The position numbers were made by a program, and so were the translations under genes. A stretch of DNA of 54,472 nt from Pyrinomonadaceae bacterium (lineage in GTDB: Bacteria > Acidobacteriota > Blastocatellia > Pyrinomonadales > Pyrinomonadaceae), in contig JAICGZ010000005.1 of assembly GCA_025922875.1 (NCBI GenBank), positions 1 to 54,472 of the forward strand, written 5' to 3'. The first letter of the stretch is position 1. Each line of letters opens with the position of its first letter. The notes beneath the pieces are model-generated. The model had not been told where the DNA came from. It did not search any database and saw only the letters and a list, made by a program, of their open reading frames with translations. Below are positions 24,563 through 33,689 of this stretch, piece by piece.

Positions 24563-25516
24563 ATGGCTGCGCCTTTGGGGGGCAGAGGCGCGCCCCATCG
24601 CCCCGTGCTGCTTGAAGAGACACTGAAGTTCCTTGCTCCTGAGCGAGGAGGTCTCTTTGTAGATGGCACGGTAGGACTTGGCGGACACAGTGAAGCAGTT
24701 CTGAAATCCTCCGCTGACACTCGCGTAATCGGCATGGATCTCGACCCGTCGGCGCTCGAGTACACCAGACAACGACTGCGGCTCTTTGGAAACAGGTTCC
24801 AGGCGTTTCAAGCCAACTTTCGTGCTATCGCTGCTGTGTTGCAGCAAGCGAATGAGAGCGAACCATCGGGCATTCTTGTCGATCTGGGGGTGTCTTCACT
24901 GCAGTTTGATTCACCCGAGCGTGGATTTAGTTTTCGATTCGACGCTCCTTTAGACATGCGGATGGATCCGGCAACCGGAGCAACCGCAGCCGAACTTCTA
25001 CAGCAACTTCCCGAATCGGAAATTGCCCGAATCATTTTTGAGTACGGCGAAGAACGACACTCGAGACGTATCGCCCGTCGCATCGTGGAACGTCGCGAAC
25101 AAGGAAAGCCAGTCACGACGACCACGGAGTTAGCAGAGCTGGTTCGAGCCGCTGCCGGCGGTCACAAGAAACACCAGATTCATCCGGCGACGCGAACGTT
25201 CCAGGCATTGCGTATCGCCGTTAATCGAGAACTCGAGGGGCTTGGAGAATTTGTCGAGACAGCCGTCGATCTTTTAATACCCGGTGGACGGTTTGTGGGG
25301 ATCAGCTTTCATTCATTGGAGGATCGAATCCTCAAGCGTGAGCTGAGAAGACTTTCGGGACACTGTGAGTGTCCGCCACGTTTGCCGGTTTGTTCGTGCG
25401 GCGCGCGCAAAGCAGTTGAAGTGTTGACGCGCCGTCCGGTAGTGCCGGGGTCGCGCGAGGTCGAGGAGAATCCGCGAGCACGCAGCGCGAAGCTTCGTGC
25501 GTGCCGGAAGCTATAG
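24563..25516 (+). CDS. rsmH: 16S rRNA m4C1402 methyltransferase RsmH
   Basis: AdoMet-dependent N4-methylation of C1402 in 16S rRNA. From the ATG at 24563 there are 317 residues; two GTG codons just before it are alternatives, but GGGG spacing favours the ATG. Family features are PHRPVLLEETL, FVDGTVGLGGHSEAVL (AdoMet loop), ILVDLGVSSLQFDSPERGFSF and GRFVGISFHSLEDRI. A Cys-rich end (CECPPRLPVCSCG) is usual. The stop codon lies within a TATAGG palindrome. Confidence 0.96.
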   Translation: MAAPLGGRGAPHRPVLLEETLKFLAPERGGLFVDGTVGLGGHSEAVLKSSADTRVIGMDLDPSALEYTRQRLRLFGNRFQAFQANFRAIAAVLQQANESEPSGILVDLGVSSLQFDSPERGFSFRFDAPLDMRMDPATGATAAELLQQLPESEIARIIFEYGEERHSRRIARRIVERREQGKPVTTTTELAELVRAAAGGHKKHQIHPATRTFQALRIAVNRELEGLGEFVETAVDLLIPGGRFVGISFHSLEDRILKRELRRLSGHCECPPRLPVCSCGARKAVEVLTRRPVVPGSREVEENPRARSAKLRACRKL

Positions 25517-25542
25517 GTCCTATAGGACCAATAGGCCTATTA
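25511..25542. repeat. Family C palindromic repeat at the rsmH stop
   Basis: CTATAGGTCCTATAGGACCA then ATAGGCCTATTA. The rsmH stop TAG is part of the repeat. It is followed closely by ftsL. Confidence 0.7.
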
Positions 25543-25555
25543 AGGTCAAACAATC

Positions 25556-25966
25556 ATGAAGAGATTCCCAGAGCATCAACTAAACGCAAAAGTCCGCCGC
25601 AGTCGAGACACTGCCGCGCTTTCACGACTCGCACTGTTGTTGTTTTGTGGATTGGTACTGGCAGGTGGATTTGTCTTCGCGGCCAAGCAGCACTTCGCGG
25701 CCGTGCAGTTTGGTTATGAAAACGAAAGCTTGCGCACTGAGCGTAAGCGCTTGCTGGAAGAGAACCAGCGACTCGCGCTCGAAAAGGAACGCGCCATAGC
25801 GCCTGACAAACTCGAGCCCGCCGCTCGGCGATTGGGATTGAAACCGGCGCGACCGGGACAGATTGCGATACTCGCAGCGCAGCAGAACCTCCCGCAAAGG
25901 CGCGAAGATGCTAAGGAAGACGCAAAGAAAGAGGTAACGAAAGAAGCAAAGAAGATTCGACGCTGA
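25556..25966 (+). CDS. ftsL: FtsL-like cell division protein
   Basis: Small bitopic divisome protein placed between rsmH and ftsI, where FtsL is expected. The 136 residues have a cytoplasmic basic segment, one membrane helix (about 24-44, LALLLFCGLVLAGGFVFAA) and a leucine-zipper-like coiled coil (YENESLRTERKRLLEENQRLALEKER). From residue 113 the sequence QRREDAKEDAKKEVTKEAKKI is encoded by a family A repeat arm and is unlikely to be ancestral FtsL. Assignment rests on topology and position, since FtsL sequences diverge strongly. Confidence 0.85.
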   Translation: MKRFPEHQLNAKVRRSRDTAALSRLALLLFCGLVLAGGFVFAAKQHFAAVQFGYENESLRTERKRLLEENQRLALEKERAIAPDKLEPAARRLGLKPARPGQIAILAAQQNLPQRREDAKEDAKKEVTKEAKKIRR

Positions 25967-25999
25967 TCTTGATTGGCGTCTTTGCGCCTTTGCGGGAAA
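25891..25999. repeat. Family A inverted repeat, copy 4, spanning the ftsL end
   Basis: The left arm CCCGCAAAGGCGCGAAGATG (25891 on) lies inside ftsL. The right arm GGCGTCTTTGCGCCTTTGCG ends near 25999, in the gap before ftsI. Confidence 0.75.
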
Positions 26000-26058
26000 T
26001 TTCGCGGAGCTTACAGCGTCCTCATCACGCTACTGGTTAGGGGGAAAACAAGTAGGTG

Positions 26059-28131
26059 ATGCTGGCACGCCTCGTTGCTCGATCAAAATCCAGACCGGAT
26101 GTTTCACCAGGCCGCGCGCTTTTTGTCGCGGCTTTTATTGGCTTTTGGATGCTGGTCGTGTGCGCCAGATTGGTCTACCTGCAATTCTCGCAGTACGACA
26201 CTCTCGCCAACCGCGCCCGTCAACAACAACAAAACTCAATCGAAACCAGCCCGCAGCGTGGTGAGTTGTTGGACCGCCACGAACGCCAACTCGCTCGCAG
26301 CGTGCAAACAGTTTCATTGTTCCTCGATCCCGATGGTCTCGATGCAGACACGTTGGACCGCACTGCTCAGAAACTCGCTCAGGCGCTGGGCAGGAAGGAC
26401 GCGGATCTAGCAAAAGAGTTTCGTGAAGCCCGAGAAGAGAAGCGAAGGTTCGTTTGGGTAGCGCGGCGTCTGGATGCGGATCGTGCAAACAAGATTGTCG
26501 CGATGGATCTTCCGGGCATTCAAACGCGACTCGAGCCGAAGCGTTATTACCCCAATGGTCCACTTGCAGCACACGTGCTCGGATACGTCGGACTCGATGG
26601 ACAAGGTCTCGGCGGCGTCGAACAGTTTCACAATTCCAAAATCGCAGGCGAACCAGGCCGGCTGTTTCTTGAAAGAGATGCGAACGGCAAACCATACGAG
26701 AGTTACGAGATCGCGTCGAAGCCAGGCCAGACAGTAGTGCTGACGATCGATCAGTCGATTCAGTATCAGGCTGAACAAGCACTGCTCGCTGCGGTCCAAC
26801 GTTCAAGAGCAAAGTCTGGAACGGTGATCGTGCTCGATCCACGCAACGGCGAGATTCTCGCGCTCGCAAACGCTCCGACGTTTGATCCGAACAAGGTAGC
26901 CGACGCTAAGCCGGAAACACGATCGAATTGGGCGCTTCAAAATATTTACGAACCGGGCTCGACGTTCAAAGTTGTTGCTTTCTCGGCGGCCTTGGAGAAA
27001 GGGCTTGCAAAAGTTGACGACCGTATTGACTGCGAGATGGGTGCGATCACTGTCGCTGGTCGCGTGGTCCGGGATCACACGGCGTTCGGCGCATTGACTA
27101 TCGCCGAGGCCCTCGCGAAGTCGAGCAACGTAGCCGCGATCAAGTTGGGCATAAGAGTTGGCGACCCGACGATGTATGACTACATCAAGCGGTTCGGTTT
27201 TGGATCGCGCACGGGGATTGAGTTGCCTGGTGAAACAGCAGGCCTTTTGAGGAAGGTTGAACGCTGGCAGGCTTCATCGATCGGTTCGATCGCGATCGGC
27301 CAGGAGATTGGTGTCACACCGGTGCAGATGGTCGCAGCGTTTGGCGCGCTTGCCAACGATGGCGTGAGAGTTGCGCCTCACTTGATTCGCGAAGTTCGCA
27401 ATGCTGAGGGGACAGTCGTCTATCGCGCTCAACCCGAACAGCGACGCGTGATCAACGCTGAGACGGCAATTGCAATCCGAGGAATGCTGGAGGGAGTGAC
27501 GCTCAGAGGAACTGCGAAGCAGGCACAGCTGGATGGTTACTCAGCAGCGGGCAAAACAGGCACCGCGCAAAAGATCGATCCAAAAACGCGCAGCTACTCG
27601 GCGACAAAGCACGTTGCATCGTTTGTCGGATTTGCTCCGGTGAGTAATCCGCAGGTGGCGATCATCGTTGTGATCGATGAGCCGGCAGGCGCGTATCACG
27701 GCGGCGACGTCGCCGCGCCGATCTTTCGTGAAGTTGCCGAACAGATCCTGCCGGGGCTAGGAGTTATGCCTGACATAGAAGTTAAGTCAGTGCCCGAGTT
27801 GTTGGCACAGGTCCACGAGGATCCGGAACGCGCCGCCAAAATGCGTGACGAACAAGTGCAAGCGGAACAACAGCGGAAAGCCACATTGCCAACCGTGGAT
27901 AGCAACGGAGGACGCAGCGGAGAAGTTGTTTACGCTGTAGCGACGAAGAAGGCGATGTTGATGCCTGACCTTCGGGGGCGTAGCGTGCGCGACGTGGCGA
28001 GAACCTGCGCGCAACTCGGATTGCAAGTTGAAGCGCGCGGCGAGGGCAGGGTTTTGAAACAGAATCCCTCAGCCGGTACGGAAGTGAGCACAGGACAGCT
28101 TGTCTACGTTGATTTTGGGAGGTCGCAGTAA
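26059..28131 (+). CDS. ftsI: Division transpeptidase FtsI/PBP3-like with PASTA domain
   Basis: Class B penicillin-binding protein, 690 residues from the ATG at 26059. One membrane helix (about 19-40) is followed by the dimerisation region (RGELLDRHERQLA). The transpeptidase motifs are SXXK at Ser301 (GSTFKV), SXN at Ser355-Asn357 (SSNVAA) and KTG at 499-501 (AGKTGTAQ). A single C-terminal PASTA domain (about 635-690, MPDLRGRSVRDVARTCAQLG) makes it resemble SpoVD/PBP2x types as much as E. coli FtsI. It acts in septal peptidoglycan cross-linking. Confidence 0.95.
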   Translation: MLARLVARSKSRPDVSPGRALFVAAFIGFWMLVVCARLVYLQFSQYDTLANRARQQQQNSIETSPQRGELLDRHERQLARSVQTVSLFLDPDGLDADTLDRTAQKLAQALGRKDADLAKEFREAREEKRRFVWVARRLDADRANKIVAMDLPGIQTRLEPKRYYPNGPLAAHVLGYVGLDGQGLGGVEQFHNSKIAGEPGRLFLERDANGKPYESYEIASKPGQTVVLTIDQSIQYQAEQALLAAVQRSRAKSGTVIVLDPRNGEILALANAPTFDPNKVADAKPETRSNWALQNIYEPGSTFKVVAFSAALEKGLAKVDDRIDCEMGAITVAGRVVRDHTAFGALTIAEALAKSSNVAAIKLGIRVGDPTMYDYIKRFGFGSRTGIELPGETAGLLRKVERWQASSIGSIAIGQEIGVTPVQMVAAFGALANDGVRVAPHLIREVRNAEGTVVYRAQPEQRRVINAETAIAIRGMLEGVTLRGTAKQAQLDGYSAAGKTGTAQKIDPKTRSYSATKHVASFVGFAPVSNPQVAIIVVIDEPAGAYHGGDVAAPIFREVAEQILPGLGVMPDIEVKSVPELLAQVHEDPERAAKMRDEQVQAEQQRKATLPTVDSNGGRSGEVVYAVATKKAMLMPDLRGRSVRDVARTCAQLGLQVEARGEGRVLKQNPSAGTEVSTGQLVYVDFGRSQ

Positions 28132-28329
28132 GTTGTTACACCCGACAGATGAAGAAACTCTTGAAGATGACGTAAACTACGGCATTGCTGACTGCAGAAA
28201 ACGACTGCGCAGCCAGCGTTCAACCCTCCGGGCACAACATCATCCCCCAAAAGATGGCTCGAACGGTGACGTGAGTCCGGCCGCTGGGCGTGTTGGGAGC
28301 TATGCCGAACGGGAAGAGGCTGTAATAAC
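28132..28329. other. Gap between ftsI and murF where murE is normally found
   Basis: 198 bases with no convincing gene. A stem is possible around 28185-28220 (GCTGACTGC facing GCAGCCAGC with one mismatch). GGGAAGAGG precedes the murF start. No remnant of murE was recognised, and no known riboswitch class was identified. Confidence 0.5.
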
Positions 28330-29805
28330 GTGAAGGTTGGAGAGGCAGCGGATTTGATGGGCGCGAATGCCACGAGCCTGAGCGCCGAGATGTTTGACAA
28401 ACAGATTAGAGATTATTCCATCGACTCGCGTTCGGTAGGCGCGGGCGAGCTGTTCTTCGCGCTCTCGCAACAGGACTACGCCCGCGCCGGTTTTAATGGT
28501 GAGTTTGTCGATGCGCATCGCTTCATCAAAGACGCGTTCGAGCGTGGTGCAATTGCCGCTGTGGCGCGCACGGATCGTGTCACGGGCGATCCTGATCTCG
28601 AGAAGATGAAGGATCGACTGTTGCTGGTTGACGACGCGATCGCAGCGTTGCAGCAACTCGCGCATCGCGTGTACACGGCCTGGGGAAAACCAGTTGTCGC
28701 AATCACCGGCAGCGCTGGAAAGACGACGGCCAAGGAGTTAACTGCACAAGTTCTTAAAGGCGCAGGTCATCGCGTTCTGAAGAGTGAGCGTAATTACAAC
28801 AATGGTTTGGGACTGCCGTTGTCAGTGTTGCGGATGATCAGCGAGGATCGTTCACCTGATCAATTCGATCTGGCAGTGCTTGAGATGGGAATGTCATCCC
28901 CCACGCACGAGATTCAGCGGCTGTGCCGGATCACACCGCCGGATGTTGCCGTGGAGCTGATGGTCGCGCCGGTCCATCTCGAGTATCTCGGAACGATTGA
29001 GAACATCGCCGCGGCGAAAGCGGAATTGATCGAAGGACTCAAGCCCGACGGCACGGCGATTCTGAACGCCGATGATCCTTTGGTGATGAAGATGCGCGAC
29101 AAGCATAAGGGGAGGACGTTGACGTTTGGTATTGACAACGTGGCGGATGTTTCCGCAACTGAGATTGACACGCGTTCATTGGGAAAGATCGAGTTTCGTT
29201 TGCGAACGCCTTTGGGAGAAGCCCGAGCCACGCTGGCTATGAGCGGGCGTCATAATCTCAGCAATGCTCTGGCGGCGTCGGCGGTGGGTACCGCGTTTTC
29301 GATACCTCCGGAAGAGATCGCGAGGGCGTTGAGAAGCGCGCAACCGCCAAAGATGCGGGGTGAAGTTTTTGACTTCGCGGCTGGGTTTACGGTGATTGAC
29401 GATTCGTACAATTCGAATCCGCGATCGTTGCTGAATATGGTGCGAACGATGGCGGAAGCGAGTCACGGCCGGAAGCGACTGGTGGTGATTGCGGGAGAGA
29501 TGCTCGAGCTCGGACCTGATGCAGTTTCGTTACACAGAGACGCTGGCAGAGAGATCGCGCGGAGTGGGATTCATTTGCTTTGGGGAGTGCGCGGTTTGGG
29601 TAAAGAGATCGTCTCAGGTGCAAATGAGGTTGGATTTTCCGCGACGAGGTTTTTCGATTCGTCTGACGAAGTTGCGCAGGAGTTGATCAAAGAGGTGCGA
29701 GAGGGTGATTTGATTTTGATAAAGGGTTCGCGTGGCGTAGCGACGGACAAAGTTGTGAAAGCGCTGCGTGAGCGGTTTCCGTTGGCTGGAGAAGACCAAA
29801 GGTAG
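28330..29805 (+). CDS. murF: UDP-MurNAc-tripeptide:D-Ala-D-Ala ligase MurF
   Basis: Adds D-Ala-D-Ala to the UDP-MurNAc-tripeptide. The 491 residues start at a GTG with GGGAAGAGG upstream. The substrate domain is IDSRSVGAGELFFAL. The ATP loop is ITGSAGKTTAKEL, followed by the MurF-typical SERNYNNGLGLPLSVL and DDSYNSNPRSLLNMV, which separate it from MurE. It directly follows ftsI because murE is missing here. Confidence 0.95.
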   Translation: MKVGEAADLMGANATSLSAEMFDKQIRDYSIDSRSVGAGELFFALSQQDYARAGFNGEFVDAHRFIKDAFERGAIAAVARTDRVTGDPDLEKMKDRLLLVDDAIAALQQLAHRVYTAWGKPVVAITGSAGKTTAKELTAQVLKGAGHRVLKSERNYNNGLGLPLSVLRMISEDRSPDQFDLAVLEMGMSSPTHEIQRLCRITPPDVAVELMVAPVHLEYLGTIENIAAAKAELIEGLKPDGTAILNADDPLVMKMRDKHKGRTLTFGIDNVADVSATEIDTRSLGKIEFRLRTPLGEARATLAMSGRHNLSNALAASAVGTAFSIPPEEIARALRSAQPPKMRGEVFDFAAGFTVIDDSYNSNPRSLLNMVRTMAEASHGRKRLVVIAGEMLELGPDAVSLHRDAGREIARSGIHLLWGVRGLGKEIVSGANEVGFSATRFFDSSDEVAQELIKEVREGDLILIKGSRGVATDKVVKALRERFPLAGEDQR

Positions 29806-29882
29806 TTTCCCGCAAAGGCGCAAAGGGAGCAAAGGTTACTCTTAATTGTTTTTCTTTGCTCCTTTGCGCCTTTGCGGGAAAC
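29805..29882. repeat. Family A inverted repeat, copy 5
   Basis: Arms of 30 and 29 bases at 29805-29834 and 29854-29882 differ by one inserted G. It starts with GTTTCCCGCAAAGGCGCAAAG and overlaps the last base of the murF stop. It fills the murF-mraY gap. Confidence 0.9.
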
Positions 29883-29896
29883 TTAGATAAAGCCAA

Positions 29897-31054
29897 ATGA
29901 TCTACTACTTCCTTTATGAGCTCCTCTACATCCATTTCAGGGATAAGGACTGGTATCTCGTAAAGGCCCTCAACGTTTTTCAGTACGTCACTTTTCGTAC
30001 CGCTTACGCGACTATAACCGCGTTGCTGATCTCGCTCTTCTTTGGCGGCACGCTGATCGAGGCGTTGAAGAGGTGGAACATTGGTCAGCAGATTCGCGAA
30101 GAAGGACCGAAAGAACACATGGTCAAACGCGGCACTCCCACGATGGGCGGAGTGCTGATCGTCGGCGCGGTCCTTATCTCCACTCTCCTGTGGTCGAAGC
30201 TCTCCAGCGTTTATGTCTGGACCGCAATGGTTACCACGTTGCTCTTTGCCGCGATCGGTTTCGTGGACGACTACTCGAAGATGGCGAAGAAACGCAGCCT
30301 CGGGCTGACTGCGCGGCAGAAGTTGTTGGCCCAGTTGCTGGTTGCAGTTGGTGTTTGGGCAGTGCTCTTCACGTCGACGAGGTTCTGGGGCGGCACTGGT
30401 TATTCGTGGAATTTCAGTATTCCATTTTTCAAAGCGACGGCCGATCCATTCGGAAAGAGTTTCATAGGTCCTTATATCTACCTGATCCTGATCATCGTCG
30501 TGCTGTTGGGATCATCGAACGCGGTGAACCTCACTGACGGATTGGATGGACTGGCAATCAGCGTCACGTTTATCGCGATGACCGCGTTGACTGGTTTCAC
30601 TTATCTCAGCAGCGACGCGCGTTGGGCCGGTTATCTTGAATTGACGCACCGCCCGGAAGCAGCAGAGCTAACGGTTTTTTGCGGAGCGATGGCCGGAGCA
30701 AGTCTCGGCTTTCTCTGGTACAACGCGCCTCCCGCACAGGTCTTCATGGGCGACGTCGGCAGCCTCGCCATAGGCGGGGCGATGGGGACAGTCGCAGTGC
30801 TGACGAAGCAGGAGTTCATGTTGTTGATGGTGGGCGGAGTGTTTGTGATCGAGGCGTTGTCGGTGATGTTGCAGGTGAGCGTCTTCAAGATGACGAGACG
30901 CACGACGGGCACCGGGCGGCGTCTCTTCAAGATGACGCCGCTGCATCATCATTTCGAGATGCAGGATTGGAAGGAGTCGAAGATCGTCTTTCGCTTTTTG
31001 ATCCTCGCGATTTTATTTGCGCTGTTGAGTCTATCAACACTTAAACTTCGTTAA
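29897..31054 (+). CDS. mraY: Phospho-MurNAc-pentapeptide transferase MraY
   Basis: Makes lipid I from UDP-MurNAc-pentapeptide and undecaprenyl phosphate. The 385 residues form a polytopic membrane protein. Signatures are [64 protein letters not shown] and the cytoplasmic TPLHHHFE. An N-terminal extension containing the aromatic [14 protein letters not shown] is common in this family. Confidence 0.97.
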   Translation: MIYYFLYELLYIHFRDKDWYLVKALNVFQYVTFRTAYATITALLISLFFGGTLIEALKRWNIGQQIREEGPKEHMVKRGTPTMGGVLIVGAVLISTLLWSKLSSVYVWTAMVTTLLFAAIGFVDDYSKMAKKRSLGLTARQKLLAQLLVAVGVWAVLFTSTRFWGGTGYSWNFSIPFFKATADPFGKSFIGPYIYLILIIVVLLGSSNAVNLTDGLDGLAISVTFIAMTALTGFTYLSSDARWAGYLELTHRPEAAELTVFCGAMAGASLGFLWYNAPPAQVFMGDVGSLAIGGAMGTVAVLTKQEFMLLMVGGVFVIEALSVMLQVSVFKMTRRTTGTGRRLFKMTPLHHHFEMQDWKESKIVFRFLILAILFALLSLSTLKLR

Positions 31055-31061
31055 CTGTTTT

Positions 31062-32444
31062 GTGTTTTTTGTGCTCCGTCGTGGCAAGAAAGTTTTGATA
31101 ATCGGGGCGGCGCGAAGTGGAATCGCGGCCGCAAGGTTTCTGTTGGACCAGGGCGCGGTCGTAGCGCTCAGCGATCAGAAGCCGATTGAAAAATGGACGG
31201 CGGAAGCGTTGGCGTTGAAAGAGTCAGGCGTTGGTTTGTTGCCGGGCGAACCACCGAGCTGGCTGCTCGATCAACTCGATCTGGTCGTTGTTAGTCCCGG
31301 AGTACCGGCGAACATCATTCCGATTCGTTACGCCGAGCGGGCCGGAGCGGAAGTCATCGGCGAAGTCGAACTCGCCGCGCGCTATTTAAAAGGACGCATC
31401 ATCGCCATCACGGGCAGCAACGGCAAAACCACTACGACGTCGCTTACCGGCGAATTGTTGCGCAATGCCGGATTGCCCGTGCAGGTTGGAGGGAACATTG
31501 GTAAAGCGCTGATCTCCTTGGTCGAGACTTCTCGAGACGATGGTTGGACGGTCGCGGAGCTTTCGAGTTTTCAATTGGAGACGATCAAGACTTTTCACCC
31601 GTCGATTGCAGTTGTATTGAACGTGACGCCGAACCACATGGATCGCTACGAAACATTCAACGACTACGCCGCGGCGAAGCATCGCATCTTCATGAATCAA
31701 ACTGGTGAAGACGTGGCGGTGCTCAACGCTGACGATCCGACAGTTTCTTCGTGGGCGAGTGGGTTGCGAGCAAAGGTGATCGAGTTCAGTGTGAGAAAAG
31801 AACTGGATAACGGTGTGTTTCTGCGTGGCCGTGAACTGATTTACCACGGAGAGGTTTTGCTGAATGTTGACGAGATGAAGCTGCGTGGACTGCACAACGT
31901 CGAGAACGTTGCGGCAGCATTCGCAGCGGGGTTGGCGGCGGGTGCCGATTCTAGATCAATGAACGCCACCGCGAAACGATTCGATCCCGTGGAGCACCGG
32001 CTCGAGTTTGTCGCTGAGATCGAGGGAGTGAAGTTTTACAACGACTCGAAAGCGACAAGCGTTGATGCGACGTTGAAAGCACTCGAGGCGTTCGCGCAGG
32101 AGCCTGGCAAAGTTGTTTTGATACTTGGTGGTCGAGGGAAGAAAGCTCCGTACGCCCCGCTTGAACCGCTCGTTCGCGAGAAAGTCAGGAAGCTTGTGCT
32201 CATCGGCGAAGATGCGGAGACGATCGCAAACGAATTGGGATCGAGTGCTCCATACGAACGCGCGTCAGATATGAAAGACGCGGTTGCGCGTTCATTCAAC
32301 GCCGCCGAGAAAGGCGACGTTGTGCTGCTGGCTCCGGCGTGCGCCAGCTTCGATATGTTTGAGAGTTTCGAACACCGCGGGAAAGTATTCAAAGACGAGG
32401 TTGGGTTTCGCGCAAAGGCGCAAAGGAGCAAAGAAATAACATGA
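31062..32444 (+). CDS. murD: UDP-MurNAc-L-alanine:D-glutamate ligase MurD
   Basis: Adds D-Glu to UDP-MurNAc-L-Ala. About 460 residues. It may start at GTG 31062 or GTG 31071, the latter giving MLRRGKKVLIIGAARSG. The N-terminal Rossmann region is VLIIGAARSGIAAARFL, the ATP loop ITGSNGKTTTTSLTGELL, and later motifs are LNVTPNHMDRY and VKFYNDSKATSVDAT. The final residues (FRAKAQRSKEIT) are translated from a family A repeat arm. Confidence 0.95.
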   Translation: MFFVLRRGKKVLIIGAARSGIAAARFLLDQGAVVALSDQKPIEKWTAEALALKESGVGLLPGEPPSWLLDQLDLVVVSPGVPANIIPIRYAERAGAEVIGEVELAARYLKGRIIAITGSNGKTTTTSLTGELLRNAGLPVQVGGNIGKALISLVETSRDDGWTVAELSSFQLETIKTFHPSIAVVLNVTPNHMDRYETFNDYAAAKHRIFMNQTGEDVAVLNADDPTVSSWASGLRAKVIEFSVRKELDNGVFLRGRELIYHGEVLLNVDEMKLRGLHNVENVAAAFAAGLAAGADSRSMNATAKRFDPVEHRLEFVAEIEGVKFYNDSKATSVDATLKALEAFAQEPGKVVLILGGRGKKAPYAPLEPLVREKVRKLVLIGEDAETIANELGSSAPYERASDMKDAVARSFNAAEKGDVVLLAPACASFDMFESFEHRGKVFKDEVGFRAKAQRSKEIT

Positions 32445-32482
32445 CTCTTACTTTGCTTCTTTGCGCCTTTGCGGGAAAACCC
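32403..32482. repeat. Family A inverted repeat, copy 6, spanning the murD stop
   Basis: The left arm GGGTTTCGCGCAAAGGCGCA (32403 on) is coding for the MurD tail. The right arm CTTTGCTTCTTTGCGCCTTT runs from 32451 to GGGAAAACCC at 32482. Confidence 0.85.
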
Positions 32483-32506
32483 TCGTAAGAAACACGAATC
32501 GTTGAA

Positions 32507-33685
32507 ATGGCTAGAAAGCTCGCACCAGATAAATGGCTCTTCGCGGCGACCACAGGGCTCGCGCTCTTTGGCGTTGTGATGGTCTACAGCGCGTCCGCCG
32601 TCATCGCGCAAAAGGAGAACGGCAATCAGTTTTACTACGTGATCAAGCAGGGAGTTTGGGTCGCGATCGGCTTCATCGTCATGTTGCTGGCCATGCAGTT
32701 CAACTACCAGCAACTCAAAAGCCGCCGCATTGTCTACGGTCTGTTGTTCCTTTGCACGATCGGCCTGCTTGGCGTGTTTGGTTTTAGCAGCACCAATGGC
32801 GCGTATCGCTGGTTGAAGTTTCCGGGTTTCTCGATCCAGCCGTCGGAGATCTCAAAGCTCGCGCTAATTATTTTTCTCGCTTACTTCCTGGAGAAGCGGG
32901 CCGGTGAAGAAGGAGACTTCTGGCGAACTTTTGTTCCTTGCGCGGTCGTGACAGGCTGGCTCGCAGCACTCGTAGTGATCGAACCTGACTTCGGCACCGC
33001 GATGATGCTGGCGTTGATCTTCGCAGTGATGATCTACACCGCCGGCGCGCGTGTGCTTCATCTGGCGATGGCGGCCGCACCGGCGTTAGTAGTCGCGGCA
33101 GGATTATTGATCTTTGTTCCCTGGCGATTGAAACGCCTGGTGACGTTTCTCGATCCATGGGCGGACCAGCAGGGCGCAGGGTTTCAGGTCGTGCAGTCGT
33201 TGATCGCGATCGGATCCGGCGGCACCAATGGTCTTGGCTTCGCTCAGGGCAAGCAGAAGATGTTGTTTCTTCCGTTTGCTCACTCCGATTTCATCTTTGC
33301 CGTAGTCGGCGAGGAGTTGGGATTAGTTGGGGCAGTCGCCGTGATTTTAGTGTTTGCACTTTTTCTCTGGCGCGGGGTTCGTACGGCTTTGCTGGCGCCC
33401 GACAGGTTTGGAATGTTGCTGAGTCTCGGAATTGTTACCAGTATCGTGGCCCAGGCGCTCTTTAATATTAGTGTCGTGCTTTCGCTGGTGCCGACCAAAG
33501 GAATACCACTGCCGTTCATCTCGTATGGCGGATCGTCTTTGGTGCCGACACTCGCAGCCGTCGGAATTTTGCTCAACGTCTCGCAGCACGCGAGCGGAGG
33601 GATTGCCAATTTCCAATTGCCGATTGCCAAATTTAGTAAGAGGCATGAAGAGCGTCTAAATCGGCAATCGGCAATCGCCAATTGA
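32507..33685 (+). CDS. ftsW: SEDS-family septal glycosyltransferase FtsW
   Basis: Polymerises lipid II at the septum with FtsI. About ten membrane helices in 392 residues. Features are MVYSASAVIAQKENG, RWLKFPGFSIQPSEISKLALI, EPDFGTAMMLALI, AHSDFIFAVVGEELGLVGA and VPTKGIPLPFISYGGSSL, all usual in FtsW/RodA. Position between murD and murG supports FtsW. The last 30 residues (IANFQLPIAKFSKRHEERLN...) come from an inverted repeat that crosses the stop. Confidence 0.95.
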   Translation: MARKLAPDKWLFAATTGLALFGVVMVYSASAVIAQKENGNQFYYVIKQGVWVAIGFIVMLLAMQFNYQQLKSRRIVYGLLFLCTIGLLGVFGFSSTNGAYRWLKFPGFSIQPSEISKLALIIFLAYFLEKRAGEEGDFWRTFVPCAVVTGWLAALVVIEPDFGTAMMLALIFAVMIYTAGARVLHLAMAAAPALVVAAGLLIFVPWRLKRLVTFLDPWADQQGAGFQVVQSLIAIGSGGTNGLGFAQGKQKMLFLPFAHSDFIFAVVGEELGLVGAVAVILVFALFLWRGVRTALLAPDRFGMLLSLGIVTSIVAQALFNISVVLSLVPTKGIPLPFISYGGSSLVPTLAAVGILLNVSQHASGGIANFQLPIAKFSKRHEERLNRQSAIAN

Positions 33686-33689
33686 CAAT
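33602..33689. repeat. Inverted repeat across the ftsW stop and murG start
   Basis: ATTGCCAATTTCCAATTGCC (from 33602) faces GGCAATCGCCAATTGACAAT (to 33689). It is coding for the FtsW tail and reaches into the murG start codon at 33688. Confidence 0.75.

Noticed and set aside
28100..28333. 77-codon open frame between ftsI and murF, as a possible missing small gene or murE remnant
   Set aside because: It overlaps the ftsI end, has no ribosome site and no Mur-ligase motif such as the ATP loop.
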